A stretch of DNA of 64,000 nt. Origin: Prinsepia uniflora (lineage: Eukaryota; Streptophyta; Magnoliopsida; Rosales; Rosaceae). The position numbers were made by a program, and so were the translations under genes. Every line of letters starts with the position of its first letter. Within the stretch, counting starts at the first letter, position 1. Under the pieces are notes generated by a model. That model saw nothing but the letters and a program-made list of their open reading frames with translations, was not told the DNA's origin and did not search any database. The stretch covers positions 4,879,781-4,943,780 of the forward strand of contig CM064866.1 in assembly GCA_032719365.1 (NCBI GenBank), written 5' to 3'. Shown piece by piece: positions 1 to 12,456 of this stretch.

Positions 1-2896
1 ATCTGCCCAGCGCACAGTATCCAATGTCCAGTCCACAATACAGCCAAACAAATGATATCAGAACCAATCCGATTACCAACACATTAGTTACACACCACTG
101 GTACATCCCATGTACCGCCATTAGGCACCACTCAGCCTAACCAGTATCAATCCTCGTACCCTGTACGTACCTCAATCCATCAATCTGACTATAGCCACCC
201 AGGTCATAGCCAAACACGTTCCAAAAATGAAGTACCTTTGCCCCAAACCAACATGAGACAAAACGAACTCCACCCGTCATCTAGTTCCAATTCCGAATCC
301 GAATCCGCAATTTCGTAAGAAATCCCGAATCCGAACCCAACATCATATTTTTAATCCATTTCCAAATCCGAATCGGAAATCATTATTCCGTAAGCTAGCA
401 TTGGAATAATCATTCCGCACCCAAATCCAGTAATCCATTTTCGAGCTTCGCAATCGAATCCTGAATCGTCACCCAGAAATTCGATTCCAAAACCCAAAAT
501 CTCGTTTACGTCCACCAAGACGTAACAAAACCGAACCTATCGGTTGCCTGTCCGAAACACTCGATCGACTTCATAGGGAAGCCAATCCCAATATCCACAC
601 GTCAGAGTTTGACAAAATCCGACCACATCGGAAACCTTCTCAACCAAGTAACAACCATATGGACTCACTCCGAAAAGAAGTTCAGTCCCGTCATTTACGA
701 CTCACGTACCAAGGTAAGAGTGATAAACTCACACCCAATCTGGATCATCAAGATCACGACCCAGATCCAACACTACGTCATCCGAAACGTAATACCACGA
801 TCCTAGATCGTCATACCGTCCATAGTTAACAACATCACAAATCAGATCCACCTAGGATCCACACATGTCCACATAGCTAACAAACCATCTGAAAGCTGAT
901 CGTAGGGTCTTACACCCTCAATTGAATCCTTCGCCAAATTTCCCTTGGTGGAAAGATGACCTCGCATTTCCCACCAAATCCACAATCATACACAACTTCT
1001 TGTGTCCAATGACCCCAAGCCAAACATGGGTCCACCAACCAATACACGCTCAACGTACTGGTAGCAACAATCACCATCTGCCACGGCAGGAAATATGAAG
1101 TCAACCCTAATGACTTCGGAATACCAATCACCGATGCGGAAACGAGCACTCCTCTCGTCTCCCAATCCCAACTCTCCCCGAAACGGGAGTTCCAACCATG
1201 TTGGGAACAGACATGCTCCCAAATGAGATGTCATGTCCAACCACTGGACTGCCCACATCCATACCTCACTTGGACCACCACGTGTCCAAAATCAATTCAT
1301 TACTCGGACCACACGTCCGCCACTAATCATGTATGCACACACCCCGATTCCGAACGGAATATTTCCAATTTTTGCCTGAATGTGCATACCATACTGCCTC
1401 CGTCTCACATCTCAACTTAAACAGGTTCAATCCTCGGGTTCCAAGTGATTCATAATCACAAAATCCCACATTAATACCACGAATGGTTTCCCCGACTTTT
1501 CCAATTTCAATAATTTCCTTGTACTTCCTGGGGATATAAGAAGTAAACAAACTTACCAATCTCGGAGTTGACCACAACTCCCCAAATCCACCAACTCGCA
1601 TGACATAGGGAACATCGTCCCTAGATTCCCCAAGTTTCAATCATACCATTTTAATCCATTCATCATTGGTCATCGTAAATCTGTTGGGACTTATCCCAAC
1701 ACGACACAACCTCCACTGGATCCCATCCAGTCCAAGACTCAACCACCACTGAGTCGCAGATACCAATCATCTGTTCATCATGACAGAGTCACACCCCAAC
1801 TGGTGGCTCATCGTCATCACAATTACTGACACCTACACCAGTGCTAGTACCAATACCAACGCACCATCATCAACACCAGTATCAGCTCGCAGGCATCCAT
1901 ACTAGTATTGGCATAAAGGTATCACCATACCAACATCCATGCTAGCACGCAGTGTGCAACCTTGTTACCCTGGATCTCCGTTCATTACGAACGACGATCC
2001 CGTAACACCACTCGTACCCCACAACTATGGGTACCCCCAATTTGGCCATCCACACATCAGGATAATAGACGTTCCCTGAACATCCCCTGATCCCCGAGTA
2101 TTAAAACCGTACTAAATACCCTCGATAGCCAATTATCTCGACACAACTGCCGACCAACAGTCATCGTTGTCAAGATCCGTATCCACACATCATACTAACA
2201 TTCGATCCAAAACAGGATCCCATATTTTATTTCATAACCGCATCCGTGGATCGAATCCCATAATCCAGACTAGACTCACTAGAGTCATCCACATGGTCAT
2301 CCATGACCTCAGCCGCTCGTCGCAGCACCAGTTCTCACTTAAGGTTCACCTTTCCTGTCCATCGATTATAAATTAGGGTTCCAAAATCACACCCTAGGGT
2401 TCCACCGAACCCAACTGCCTTCTGCAGTAAAATCCACAACCTGACCGGCTCCGCGGTCCTGACATCATATAAACGTCCAATCCAATCCAATCGTCAACTC
2501 AACGTGGGTACCACCACGAAGGTCATCGGCTAACTCCGATGCACCAACACCCGTACACTAGCCAACACTACCAGGGTCCAAAACTTAGACCAATACTCAA
2601 CTGAGTTTCGCATTTCCAATACATTATTCAAATGGGGTTCCCTGAACCCGGCTGTGCCCAGCAGCACAACAATCCATCATCACAGGACCGAACCGACGGT
2701 CCCACATTACCAGTTAATCGAATACAACCCCACTTGGGTTGAATCACATCAATGCACGGCGTATCGGGCCAAACACACCCAATCCACCATACAAACCCAA
2801 AACTATCTATCAGGTTGACAACGGAACAGCAGCCCAAAGAGACATCACACCCTCGTGCTTCGCACACAAAAGAGCAAAACCTGCTCTGATACCACT
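1..2896 (-). other. Internal region of LTR retrotransposon A, non-coding
   Basis: This stretch lies directly inside the LTR that starts at 2897 and contains that LTR's primer-binding site at its right edge, so on the minus strand it is the 5' part of the internal region. I found no gag, protease, reverse transcriptase or integrase motif; the short open frames are scattered on both strands and have no recognisable domain. Around 280-430 it resembles the inverse of part of the B LTR near 7120-7260 (paired TTCCG/CGGAA steps around a GCTAGC), so it may hold an older LTR piece. The other LTR of element A lies outside the window. The element is best read as non-autonomous (LARD-like). Confidence 0.55.
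2883..2894 (-). other. Primer-binding site of element A (tRNA-iMet type)
   Basis: On the minus strand this reads TGGTATCAGAGC, the usual plant retrotransposon primer-binding site matching the 3' end of initiator methionine tRNA. It is two bases from the LTR edge at 2897. It fixes the LTR boundary and the minus orientation of element A. Confidence 0.85.
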
Positions 2897-3833
2897 TGAC
2901 ACGACCCATCCCAATCCCCCCGGGATTACCATGGAATGTGACGTGCTCCCGTCTGACAAGAGGCGCCAGACAAGGGATAACCGATTTCCATTGCCCAAAC
3001 GGGCTTCCAGAGTGCGTAAGGATCGATGGAGGAGGTGTGCGATGCTCAAGTCTCTGCTGCAGTTGTATCCGGCATCAACCTGAAGGGCATTGAAAACAAA
3101 AGCTGTGAGTGGACGAAAATAAACAAGTCTGTTTAAAACATTTATAAGACATTTATGCCCCTCAGTAAAATCATATGCATGCACCAAAACCAATAATCCC
3201 ATATTTATTCAGAAATAACCGTTAGGGCCTTAGCCCGGAAACCAAAGCATAGTTTCAATTTCCAAAAGTAAATCCAAGAGTTATTTCATAAATCCAGTAA
3301 TATGAACCATAAGGCATATAATATAAACCATAACCATTATTTTAGCCACTGCACTATACACTCCAATCCGACATCCCTGATGTCTGACGTCCCTGACGTC
3401 AATAAGGTCACAATCACAAGGCTACGCGTGCCACTCGGGTCTCAATTTCCGAGTTCATTCCCCGAACCCCGTTCGGGTACAGCATCCCCGATGCTTAGCG
3501 TCATAGACGCTGGACGTACTAGACGTCCGTGACCTCTCCGGGGTACCTCATCCGGAGGAGACAATATAATATGGAAGGATCTATACAGTGCAGTACTAAA
3601 TACATTTTATCGATATCCACATGCAAAACACATAGGTATACATAGGTAAAATCCGAACCGATCGTTACATTTCATCAAACGGGTCTCATGCCCAAAACCG
3701 TAAAACGTGCCATGACCGAAACATCATCAAAACCATTTATAGATTCCAGCATCTGAACATATATAAAATGTAAACCAGGAAACATTTATTCAATTCCATT
3801 TAGGGTCCCCGACCCGCAATCACATGTAGAAAT

Positions 3834-3917
3834 CAACTGGGCCCCTGGCCCGATTTCACAAGTTAACTGGGCCCCTGGCCCGATTTCATAGTTCAACTGG
3901 GCCCCTGGCCCGATTTT
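3834..3917. repeat. Three-unit GGGCCC minisatellite in LTR A
   Basis: Three near-identical units of about 30 bp, each holding ACTGGGCCCCTGGCCCGATT, follow one another. GGGCCC and the GGGCC..GGCCC arms are self-complementary. LTR H carries a longer, more degenerate array of the same unit at about 58810-59095, in the same place between the ATGCATGCA motifs. Confidence 0.85.
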
Positions 3918-4143
3918 ACATTATTCAAGTTCGTAACCGTTTCATGAAATCATATCCAACCACATTTATGGAAATCGGTGCAAATCCAGAAACCTCGGTT
4001 TACGTGCAAATACGTAATCCACCTCGAAATACGTGAAATCATTTTAAAATTCACCGATATCCAAGTAAATCATTTAATCATAATTATAACAATCATTAAA
4101 CAGTTATGCATGCATCGAATTTATGAAACCAATGTCCACTCAC

Positions 4144-5121
4144 AGACCGTTTAACCGAGCGCCTCGATACGCGTGCCATAGGCCTTCCCGGGCCACATCA
4201 CTATCACCGGGACTCCCAATCCTGTTCAAATCACATTAGAGGATCACTAACCTCATCATTAACATCCTATTCAAGTCCCGTAATTTTCCCGAATTTTTAG
4301 GTATTTTAAAACTGGATTTAAAACCTTCGGACATCCCGAACAATAACGAAACGGGATCCGATCGACACGAAACCAACGCTAAAATGTTCGTTACATTGTA
4401 TAGGACAAAAGTCATGTTGGAAGTTTCCCAAAATTACCTCACACGCGCCCCCACGCGCCGGTTGAACTCCCTGCACGTGAAATCCACGTGCCGGGTACTG
4501 TTCACCGTCGTTCAACCCGAACGACTGGTAAACGGGTCGCCGTGACCCGCGGGCCAACCCGATCGGTTCTCCGTCGATACAGGATCATTTTGGACGGGGT
4601 TTTCACCTACATGATCGTCTGGGTTAAATTAGGAGTTCTGTGGAAACAAAAACAATGAACAACGTCAAGATCCTCACCTCCCCGATCGAGAAGTTCACGG
4701 CCAACCTCCACCGTCGACTACTCTCAGCTCCGACCACCATTCTCGATGAAAACGGTCCCTATAGACTCGTCTCATCCTCTGAGTCATCATCCCGGTTACT
4801 AGATCGACTAAAACGTCGAAAATCCCAAGCTGCCATTTTAGGCCCGAGGACGAACTCGCGGGTTTAGGCCCACATCGCCGTCGTGGTCACCACCGTGGCC
4901 ACCCAAAACGCCTGGACTGATCACAGAAACCTCCACCACCCATCAGCACGATCAAAAACAGTCTACAACGACATTCCCAACTTTGAGTTTTTTGGCCTCC
5001 CCTGTTTTTCCCCTCCGTCGCCACCCAGCCGTCTCCCGTCGTCTCCCACCGTGCCCAGCTCCCAACAGACCTCACACAGTCCCCTGCACGGCCCAAGGAT
5101 ATAGATATGGTGGTGGTGTGC
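4144..5121. other. 5' half of LTR A up to the B insertion; no gene
   Basis: This is ordinary LTR A sequence: a CACGCGC cluster near 4441-4500, then C-rich sequence with short frames on both strands and no recognisable domain. It ends at the TGTGC target duplication at 5117-5121. I see no host gene here. Confidence 0.7.
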
Positions 5122-8100
5122 TGTAACAACCCGTCCCGAGAGCTGGGATTAGTGGAGTGATTAAGGTGGGATTAGCAAAGCTAATCGGTGGTTAGTTGGT
5201 CCCGATAAGGTCATTGGCTTAGAATGACGATTTTGCCCCTAGTTTGGGCAAAAAGTTGATTTTTAGTTCGGGTGGTCAAGTGGACTTTGACCGGTGACCA
5301 GGACATAGTTTAGGACGTCACGAACCCATAGGCAGGTGGCATGCTTGATTCCGACATCCGAGGAGGAAGTTGTGATGTTCGGAAGGTTGGGGGCATAACC
5401 GTAATTTGGGTAAAATAGGAGGAATAGTTGACTTTTTGTATAATCGGGTTTTGAGATGTTGACCTAGGATGGTTAGATAGATCTCGTCGTCCTGAGTTCG
5501 ATGACAGGCGGCACGTATTCATCGGACTTACGAGGTGTGAGATACGGGTCTAGAAAGGTAGTGGCAAAACCGTAATTTTGAGTTAAACAGAAGGGTATTT
5601 TGGTCTTTTACACCTGGGGAATTGTGCAGAGAGAAGGGCAGGTGGACGGCTGGGATGGAGCCATTTGGTGAGAGACTGGAGTGGATGGTGACACGTGGAT
5701 GGCCACCAGAGGGTTCTAGGATTGTCTAAAATAGACACGGGCACATTTTGGGTGGATTTAAACCGTGCATTTGGTTTTGGGAAGAACAGAAACAGAGAGG
5801 TGAGGCGGTGAGGTTCTTGGTCGATTCAGTGAGGGTGTGACGTTTTGGTGAATGGTGAGAGTGACAGAGAGGAGAAGAATAGCTGGTAATTGGGTTTTGG
5901 GAGTGAAATCGTGGGGGATAAGTGCTGGTGGTGAGGTCTGAATTTCAGAGAAAACAGAGAGAGTTGCGGGACAGAGGTGGTGGCTGTGCCGTGTGTTGGC
6001 TTAATTCAGGCTGAGAGAAGACTAGAATGGCTCTGTGGACTCCAGGGAGTGCGACGGTGTGCACGGCGGCGATCGACAGCAGGTAATCCCTCACCCCCGT
6101 TCAGTTACTCTGTTTTTCCGTTAAGTTCAAACCGTGAGTCGTGAGTTTAGAGGACGAGTCGAGAGTTTTGGGGAGTTGGGTGAGACTCAGTGATGTCCTA
6201 GGAGCCGTCTACGGTGGTTGCCGTGACGGGGGAACGGCTGGTTGGCCGGGATGAAGAACAGGGGATTGATCGGGTCTTCCTTCGAGTTAGGGACGATGAT
6301 ATAGGGGTTGTGTTGAGGCGTCTGAGTAAGGGGAATAGATTGTGGAGGATTGGACGAAGAGGATGGTGCAGAGAGGGAGGAGAATGGTGGCCGGACGGTG
6401 GAGAACAGGTCTCGCCGGTCCAGTTGCAGCGGCCGGTTCAGCACAGTGCACTCGAGGTTGCGGGTGACACTGTAGCTGGCGCGTGAGGCCCACGCGCAGC
6501 CACTTTGGGCGACGCGTGGAGGCGCGTGCGGCAGTTCTGGGGAAAATGGTCAACATGGTTTTTGGTCTAGGTGTTGTGATGAGTCTATTGGAATTAGTTT
6601 CGGGTTAATCGGACGTCGTTTGAGTTAGTTCCGCGAGGTCGAAGGTCCGGGGTCCCGGGTAAGGTACGCTTAGAAGTTCGGGAAAAATTATGGGGCTTTA
6701 GTATGAGTAGCGTGAAGTAGTTAGTAACTCCGTTATGGAATTTGGACAGGTTCGGGAAAGCCGAGGATAGCGAATGGCTGGGGACGGCGTAAATGCGCGC
6801 GTATCGAGGCGACGCTGAAATGGTCTGTGAGTGGACTTTGCTTTCTAACTCTTGATGCATGCATATATGTTTTTATATGATTTCTATACTAGCTTCTATG
6901 ATTTGATTTATAGTTGTGATGGTTTGTGGTTTGTGCACGTTTTTTTTGAGGAAAATGACGGTTTTCACGTTTTACGAGGTTTTGATAACTATTGTAATTT
7001 GAACCTGGTTTTAATGGTTGATTTCGGGATTTGAAATACGGTTGGATTTCAAGGAAAGTAAAAGGATTTTGAAAAGTATTTTCGGGCTTGAGGCCCAATT
7101 CAAAGGTGTTTTCGGAAAAGAGATTTCAGGTTTCGGAATCGGAATTCCGGGTGACGATTCGGGATTCGATTCGGGACTTGAAGCGGATTTCGGGTTTGGG
7201 TTCGGAATGGTTATTCCGGATGCTAGCTTACGGAATGATGGTTGCGGACTCGGACCGGAAAATGAGAAGGAAATGAGTTCTGGGTCTGGATTCGGAATGA
7301 CGGTTATGGATGCCGGAAGGGCATCAGACCAGTGGTTTCGGATTCGGGTTTGGATATGGAAATGGAAAATGATTTTAAATGGTTTTGGATTGGATTTGCT
7401 GGATCTGGATATTGGGTTTAAAGACCCGGATATATGTGACGGGGGACCGGCCGGATTGGGTTTAAAGACCCGGATTGAGTTTAAAGACTCGGGAGTTTAA
7501 AGACTCGGATATATTGATTTTCCCCCGTAGGCCTTGAGTTTAAAGACTCGGGAGTTTAAAGACTCGGATATGATTAAGGCCTGGATTGAGTTTAAAGACT
7601 CGGGAGTTTAAAGACTCGGATAGATCCAGCAGGTTCGATGAATGAGAATGTGGTTTTAAATGTGTTTTGGGTTTTCACTGAGACTTGATGATGATGTTTT
7701 GGGCAGTAGCCCGGATGAAATGGTTTTTATTGGTTATAATGGCTTCCGGTGATATTGGGGCTGAGGCCCGGGTTTTGGAAAAAGGAAAAATGTGCTTTGG
7801 TTTTCGTACATGGTTTTATGATATGAAATCGATATGCATGCATTGGTTTGCAAAACGGAGGGTATAAATGTATGTGTTTTCTGATAACTGTTTTGAACTT
7901 GACTTTCATTTTTGTCCACTCACAGTCTTTTCGTGTTTTCGATACCCTCCAGGTTGTTGCGGCGGGGGCTGTCGGTTGAGAGAGATGGAGACATCACATG
8001 CCCAATCCACAGTAGGCTCTGCGCACTCTGGGAAGTTTGAGGTTGTTGAGGTGGTTGGTCTGGAACTCCCTTGTCCGACTTACGTGTCACACGGAGGTTA

Positions 8101-8189
8101 GGCGGTTGTTTAGCCCTCGTGTCATGCGTACGTTAGACGGGAGCGGGGTTTAGCCCTTAAGCCCGGGGGATTAGGGGTGGGCCCTGACA
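5122..8189 (+). repeat. 5' LTR of element B
   Basis: TG...CA-bounded LTR of 3068 bp. Landmarks in order: paired TTTGACC/GTCAAA modules with GACGTCAC (5230-5600), CACGCGC/GCGCGTG cluster (6478-6535), GTGAGTGGAC at 6827-6836, ATGCATGCAT at 6855-6864, TTTAAAGAC repeats (7424-7622), ATGCATGCAT at 7834-7843, GTCCACTCAC at 7914-7923. Short open frames here recur at the same offset in the other LTR and have no known domain. They are LTR sequence and not genes. Confidence 0.95.
7424..7622. repeat. TTTAAAGACTCGG minisatellite in B 5' LTR
   Basis: About eight copies of GTTTAAAGACYCGG occur singly or in pairs. GAGTTTAAAGACTC is a near-palindrome (GAGT...ACTC arms around TTTAAA). The same array is at 11691-11889 in the 3' LTR and, inverted, at 54689-54898 in solo LTR I, which places B and I in one subfamily. 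Confidence 0.85.
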
Positions 8190-9387
8190 ATTGGTATCAG
8201 AGCGAGGTTTTGAGGGTTCTGCGTGAGGTTTGGTTTCCAGCGTCGTTGGTTCGGCGACTGGGGTGTTGTGGAACTACTGTGGATGTGATGTCTCGATGTG
8301 GAACAGCCCGTCAGCAACCTGGATACGATAGTGATAGTCTGTTCGAGGTGGTTAGATAGCAATGTGTGAGGGTGCTAGTCGCTCGGTACGCGATGCGAGG
8401 TAAGACGTACGTCGGTTTAAGACCGGAACTTTGGTGTGTTTGCACGGGTAGAAGTAACCTGGAAGTAGCCAGTGAGCTACGGATGGGTAGGCTGGTCGGC
8501 CTGAGGGGCCCGAGAGTAGTTCGAAGAGTTAGAGAGATACGGGGCCAAGGAGGCCGATTGTGGTGGCCGGCTGGGCCAGGTGGTTTTGGCTTGTTGACCT
8601 TTGATCAGTAAGGTTGAGTGGTCATTGCGGGTTTGGCTAACCCGAACGATGAGGATGGTTTGAGGTACCCTATGGACTTACTGGATCGCAGTCCTTGTGG
8701 TTTGGGCCGACTTACGGCCGGATTGGCAAGGGCGCTGCTAGGTGCAGTTGAGGTGGTGATTATCCGGTCAGTCTGCTGTTGGTTGATTAGAGTAGAGCAG
8801 ATGACGCTCAGTGAACCTAGGCTAGTCTGGACAGGTTTAACCATCGGTGGGATGAAGGTTGCCGGGATGGTCGGGGACCATGGTGAGTCTGTTGAAGGAT
8901 GACGGGAAGAATAGGAAAGGAGTGACTATAACCGATCGATATGAGGTTATTGAAGGAGAGAACCCACAAGCTAGCGTTTGCCTTTAGGACTTTGTAGATT
9001 TATTCCGACAAGTGGTTGAAGTAGCAGCCGAGGGAGTGAGCCAGTAGGTAGGATTTCCGATTGGCCTAGATTGTTCTGGGTCAGGATTTGAGATGGGTTC
9101 TGGAAGGTGAGGTGGTAGTACGTGAGGATGTATTTTGTGAATTCTATTGAGTACTCCATATGAGGTATTGTAAAATACCTTTGTTTCCTGTTCATAAAGA
9201 TCCCTTGCGTACACCATGAAAGGTAACTGGTAGTTGGGGATGGAGTGACATACCCAAGGTGGCGATGATAGACAGGAAACCCAGGGGAAGTTGTGGTTGA
9301 TCTAGTGTGGATTCCGGGTAGGAGGCCCTAAGTGTTGGGAACTAGTTGCGGAATTTCGGGGACGAAATTCTTTTTAGGTGGGTAGAT
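8190..9387 (+). other. Internal region of element B, non-coding
   Basis: About 1.2 kb between the LTRs. It starts with the TGGTATCAGAGC primer-binding site at 8192-8203 and ends with GGGGACGAAATTC and a purine-rich tract just before the 3' LTR. That end resembles the 3' internal edge of plant Gypsy chromoviruses of the Tekay/Del type. No open frame carries a retrotransposon domain. The region is far smaller than the ~4-5 kb of an autonomous Gypsy element. Confidence 0.8.
8192..8203 (+). other. Primer-binding site of element B
   Basis: TGGTATCAGAGC, two bases after the 5' LTR end; it matches initiator methionine tRNA as in most plant Gypsy and Copia elements. Confidence 0.9.
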
Positions 9388-12300
9388 TGTAACAACCCGT
9401 CCCGAGAGCTGGGATTAGTGGAGTGATTAAGGTGGGATTAGCAGAGCTAATCGGTGGTTAGTTGGTCCCGATAAGGTCATTGGCTTAGAATGGCGATTTT
9501 GCCCCTAGTTTGGGCAAAAAGTTGATTTTTAGTTCGGGTGGTCAAGTGGACTTTGACCGGTGACCAGGACATAGTTTAGGACGTCACGAACCCATAGGCA
9601 GGTGGCATGCTTGATTCCGACATCCGAGGAGGAAGTTGTGATGTTCGGAAGGTTGGGGGCATAACCGTAATTTGGGTAAAATAGGAGGAATAGTTGACTT
9701 TTTGTATAATCGGGTTTTGAGATGTTGACCTAGGATGGTTAGATAGATCTCGTCGTCCTGAGTTCGATGACAGGCGGCACGTATTCATCGGACTTACGAG
9801 GTGTGAGATACGGGTCTAGAAAGGTAGTGGCAAAACCGTAATTTTGAGTTAAACAGAAGGGTATTTTGGTCTTTTACACCTGGGGAATTGTGCAGAGAGA
9901 AGGGCAGGTGGACGGCTGGGATGGAGCCATTTGGTGAGAGACTGGAGTGGATGGTGACACGTGGATGGCCACCAGAGGGTTCTAGGATTGTCTAAAATAG
10001 ACACGGGCACATTTTGGGTGGATTTAAACCGTGCATTTGGTTTTGGGAAGAACAGAAACAGAGAGGTGAGGCGGTGAGGTTCTTGGTCGATTCAGTGAGG
10101 GTGTGAGGTTTTGGTGAATGGTGAGAGTGACAGAGAGGAGAAGAATAGCTGGTAATTGGGTTTTGGGAGTGAAATCGTGGGGGATAAGTGCTGGTGGTGA
10201 GGTCTGAATTTCAGAGAAAACAGAGAGAGTTGCGGGACAGAGGTGGTGGCTGTGCCGTGTGTTGGCTTAATTCAGGCTGAGAGAAGACTAGAATGGCTCT
10301 GTGGACTCCAGGGAGTGCGACGGTGTGCACGGCGGCGATCGACAGCAGGTAATCCCTCACCCCCGTTCAGTTACTCTGTTTTTCCGTTAAGTTCAAACCG
10401 TGAGTCGTGAGTTTAGAGGATGAGTCGAGAGTTTTGGGGAGTTGGGTGAGACTCAGTGATGTCCTAGGAGCCGTCTACGGTGGTTGCCGTGACGGGGGGA
10501 ACGGCTGGTTGGCCGGGATGAAGAACAGGGGATTGATCGGGTCTTCCTTCGAGTTAGGGACGATGATATAGGGGTTGTGTTGAGGCGTCTGAGTAAGGGG
10601 AATAGATTGTGGAGGATTGGACGAAGAGGATGGTGCAGAGAGGGAGGAGAATGGTGGCCGGACGGTGGAGAACAGGTCTCGCCGGTCCAGTTGCAGCGGC
10701 CAGTTCAGCACAGTGCACTCGAGGTTGCGGGTGACACTGTAGCTGGCGCGTGAGGCCCACGCGCAGCCACTTTGGGCGACGCGTGGAGGCGCGTGCGGCA
10801 GTTCTGGGGAAAATGGTCAACATGGTTTTTGGTCTAGGTGTTGTGATGAGTCTATTGGAATTAGTTTCGGGTTAATCGGACGTCGTTTGAGTTAGTTCCG
10901 CGAGGTCGAAGGTCTGGGGTCCCGGGTAAGGTACGCTTAGAAGTTCGGGAAAAATTATGGGGCTTTAGTATGAGTAGCGTGAAGTAGTTAGTAACTCCGT
11001 TATGGAATTTGGACAGGTTCGGGAAAGCCGAGGATAGCGAATGGCCGGGGACGGCGTAAATGCGCGCGTATCGAGGCGACGCTGAAATGGTCTGTGAGTG
11101 GACTTTGCTTTCTAACTCTTGATGCATGCATATATGTTTTTATATGATTTCTATACTAGCTTCTATGATTTGATTTATAGTTGTGATGGTTTGTGGTTTG
11201 TGCACGTTTTTTTTGAGGAAAATGACGGTTTTCACGTTTTACGAGGTTTTGATAACTATTGTAATTTGAACCTGGTTTTAATGGTTGATTTCGGGATTTG
11301 AAATACGGTTGGATTTCAAGGAAAGTAAAAGGATTTTGAAAAGTATTTTCGGGCTTGAGGCCCAATTCAAAGGTGTTTTCGGAAAAGAGATTTCAGGTTT
11401 CGGAATCGGAATTCCGGGTGACGATTCGGGATTCGATTCGGGACTTGAAGCGGATTTCGGGTTTGGGTTCGGAATGGTTATTCCGGATGCTAGCTTACGG
11501 AATGATGGTTGCGGACTCGGACCGGAAAATGAGAAGGAAATGAGTTCTGGGTCTGGATTCGGAATGACGGTTATGGATGCCGGAAGGGCATCAGACCAGT
11601 GGTTTCGGATTCGGGTTTGGATATGGAAATGGAAAATGATTTTAAATGGTTTTGGATTGGATTTGCTGGATCTGGATATTGGGTTTAAAGACCCGGATAT
11701 ATGTGACGGGGGACCGGCCGGATTGGGTTTAAAGACCCGGATTGAGTTTAAAGACTCGGGAGTTTAAAGACTCGGATATATTGATTTTCCCCCGTAGGCC
11801 TTGAGTTTAAAGACTCGGGAGTTTAAAGACTCGGATATGATTAAGGCCTGGATTGAGTTTAAAGACTCGGGAGTTTAAAGACTCGGATAGATCCAGCAGG
11901 TTCGATGAATGAGAATGTGGTTTTAAATGTGTTTTGGGTTTTCACTGAGACTTGATGATGATGTTTTGGGCAGTAGCCCGGATGAAATGGTTTTTATTGG
12001 TTATAATGGCTTCCGGTGATATTGGGGCTGAGGCCCGGGTTTTGGGAAAAGGAAAAATGTGCTTTGGTTTTCGTACATGGTTTTATGATATGAAATCGAT
12101 ATGCATGCATTGGTTTGCAAAACGGAGGGTATAAATGTATGTGTTTTCTGATAACTGTTTTGAACTTGACTTTCATTTTTGTCCACTCACAGTCTTTTCG
12201 TGTTTTCGATACCCTCCAGGTTGTTGCGGCGGGGGCTGTCGGTTGAGAGAGATGGAGACATCACATGCCCAATCCACAGTAGGCTCTGCGCACTCTGGGA

Positions 12301-12456
12301 AGTTTGAGGTTGTTGAGGTGGTTGGTCTGGAACTCCCTTGTCCGACTTACGTGTCACACGGAGGTTAGGCGGTTGTTTAGCCCTCGTGTCATGCGTACGT
12401 TAGACGGGAGCGGGGTTTAGCCCTTAAGCCCGGGGGATTAGGGGTGGGCCCTGACA
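9388..12456 (+). repeat. 3' LTR of element B
   Basis: A 3069-bp LTR almost identical to 5122-8189, one base longer because of an extra G in a G-run near 10492-10500. It is followed at once by the TGTGC target duplication (12457-12461), after which LTR A sequence resumes. Confidence 0.95.

Larger units (their letters stand above)
5122..12456 (+). mobile_element. Complete non-autonomous LTR retrotransposon B, recent
   Basis: A complete element: LTR 5122-8189, internal region 8190-9387, LTR 9388-12456, flanked by perfect 5-bp duplications TGTGC at 5117-5121 and 12457-12461. Both LTRs begin TGTAACAACCCGTCCCG and end CCTGACA. A TGGTATCAGAGC primer-binding site (8192-8203) follows the 5' LTR, and a purine-rich tract (about 9376-9386) precedes the 3' LTR. 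The internal region is only about 1.2 kb and shows no gag or pol, so the element must borrow proteins from a partner. By eye I noticed about nine substitutions plus a one-base indel between the LTRs over ~3.07 kb, which suggests a recent insertion. It sits inside LTR A in the opposite orientation. Confidence 0.95.

Noticed and set aside
7018..7500. 160-codon Gly/Phe-rich frame (also at 11285)
   Set aside because: It is LTR sequence with CGGAATC-type simple repeats; composition explains the frame and the inverse copy in LTR I is not open.
8192..8203. TGGTATCAGAGC strings as possible tRNA genes
   Set aside because: They are primer-binding sites next to LTR ends (also at 2883-2894 and 40814-40825); no cloverleaf surrounds them.
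5310..12368. Paired open frames about 4267 bp apart, suggesting a tandem gene duplication
   Set aside because: They lie in the two LTRs of element B, shown by the TSD, primer-binding site and purine tract. None has a protein domain.
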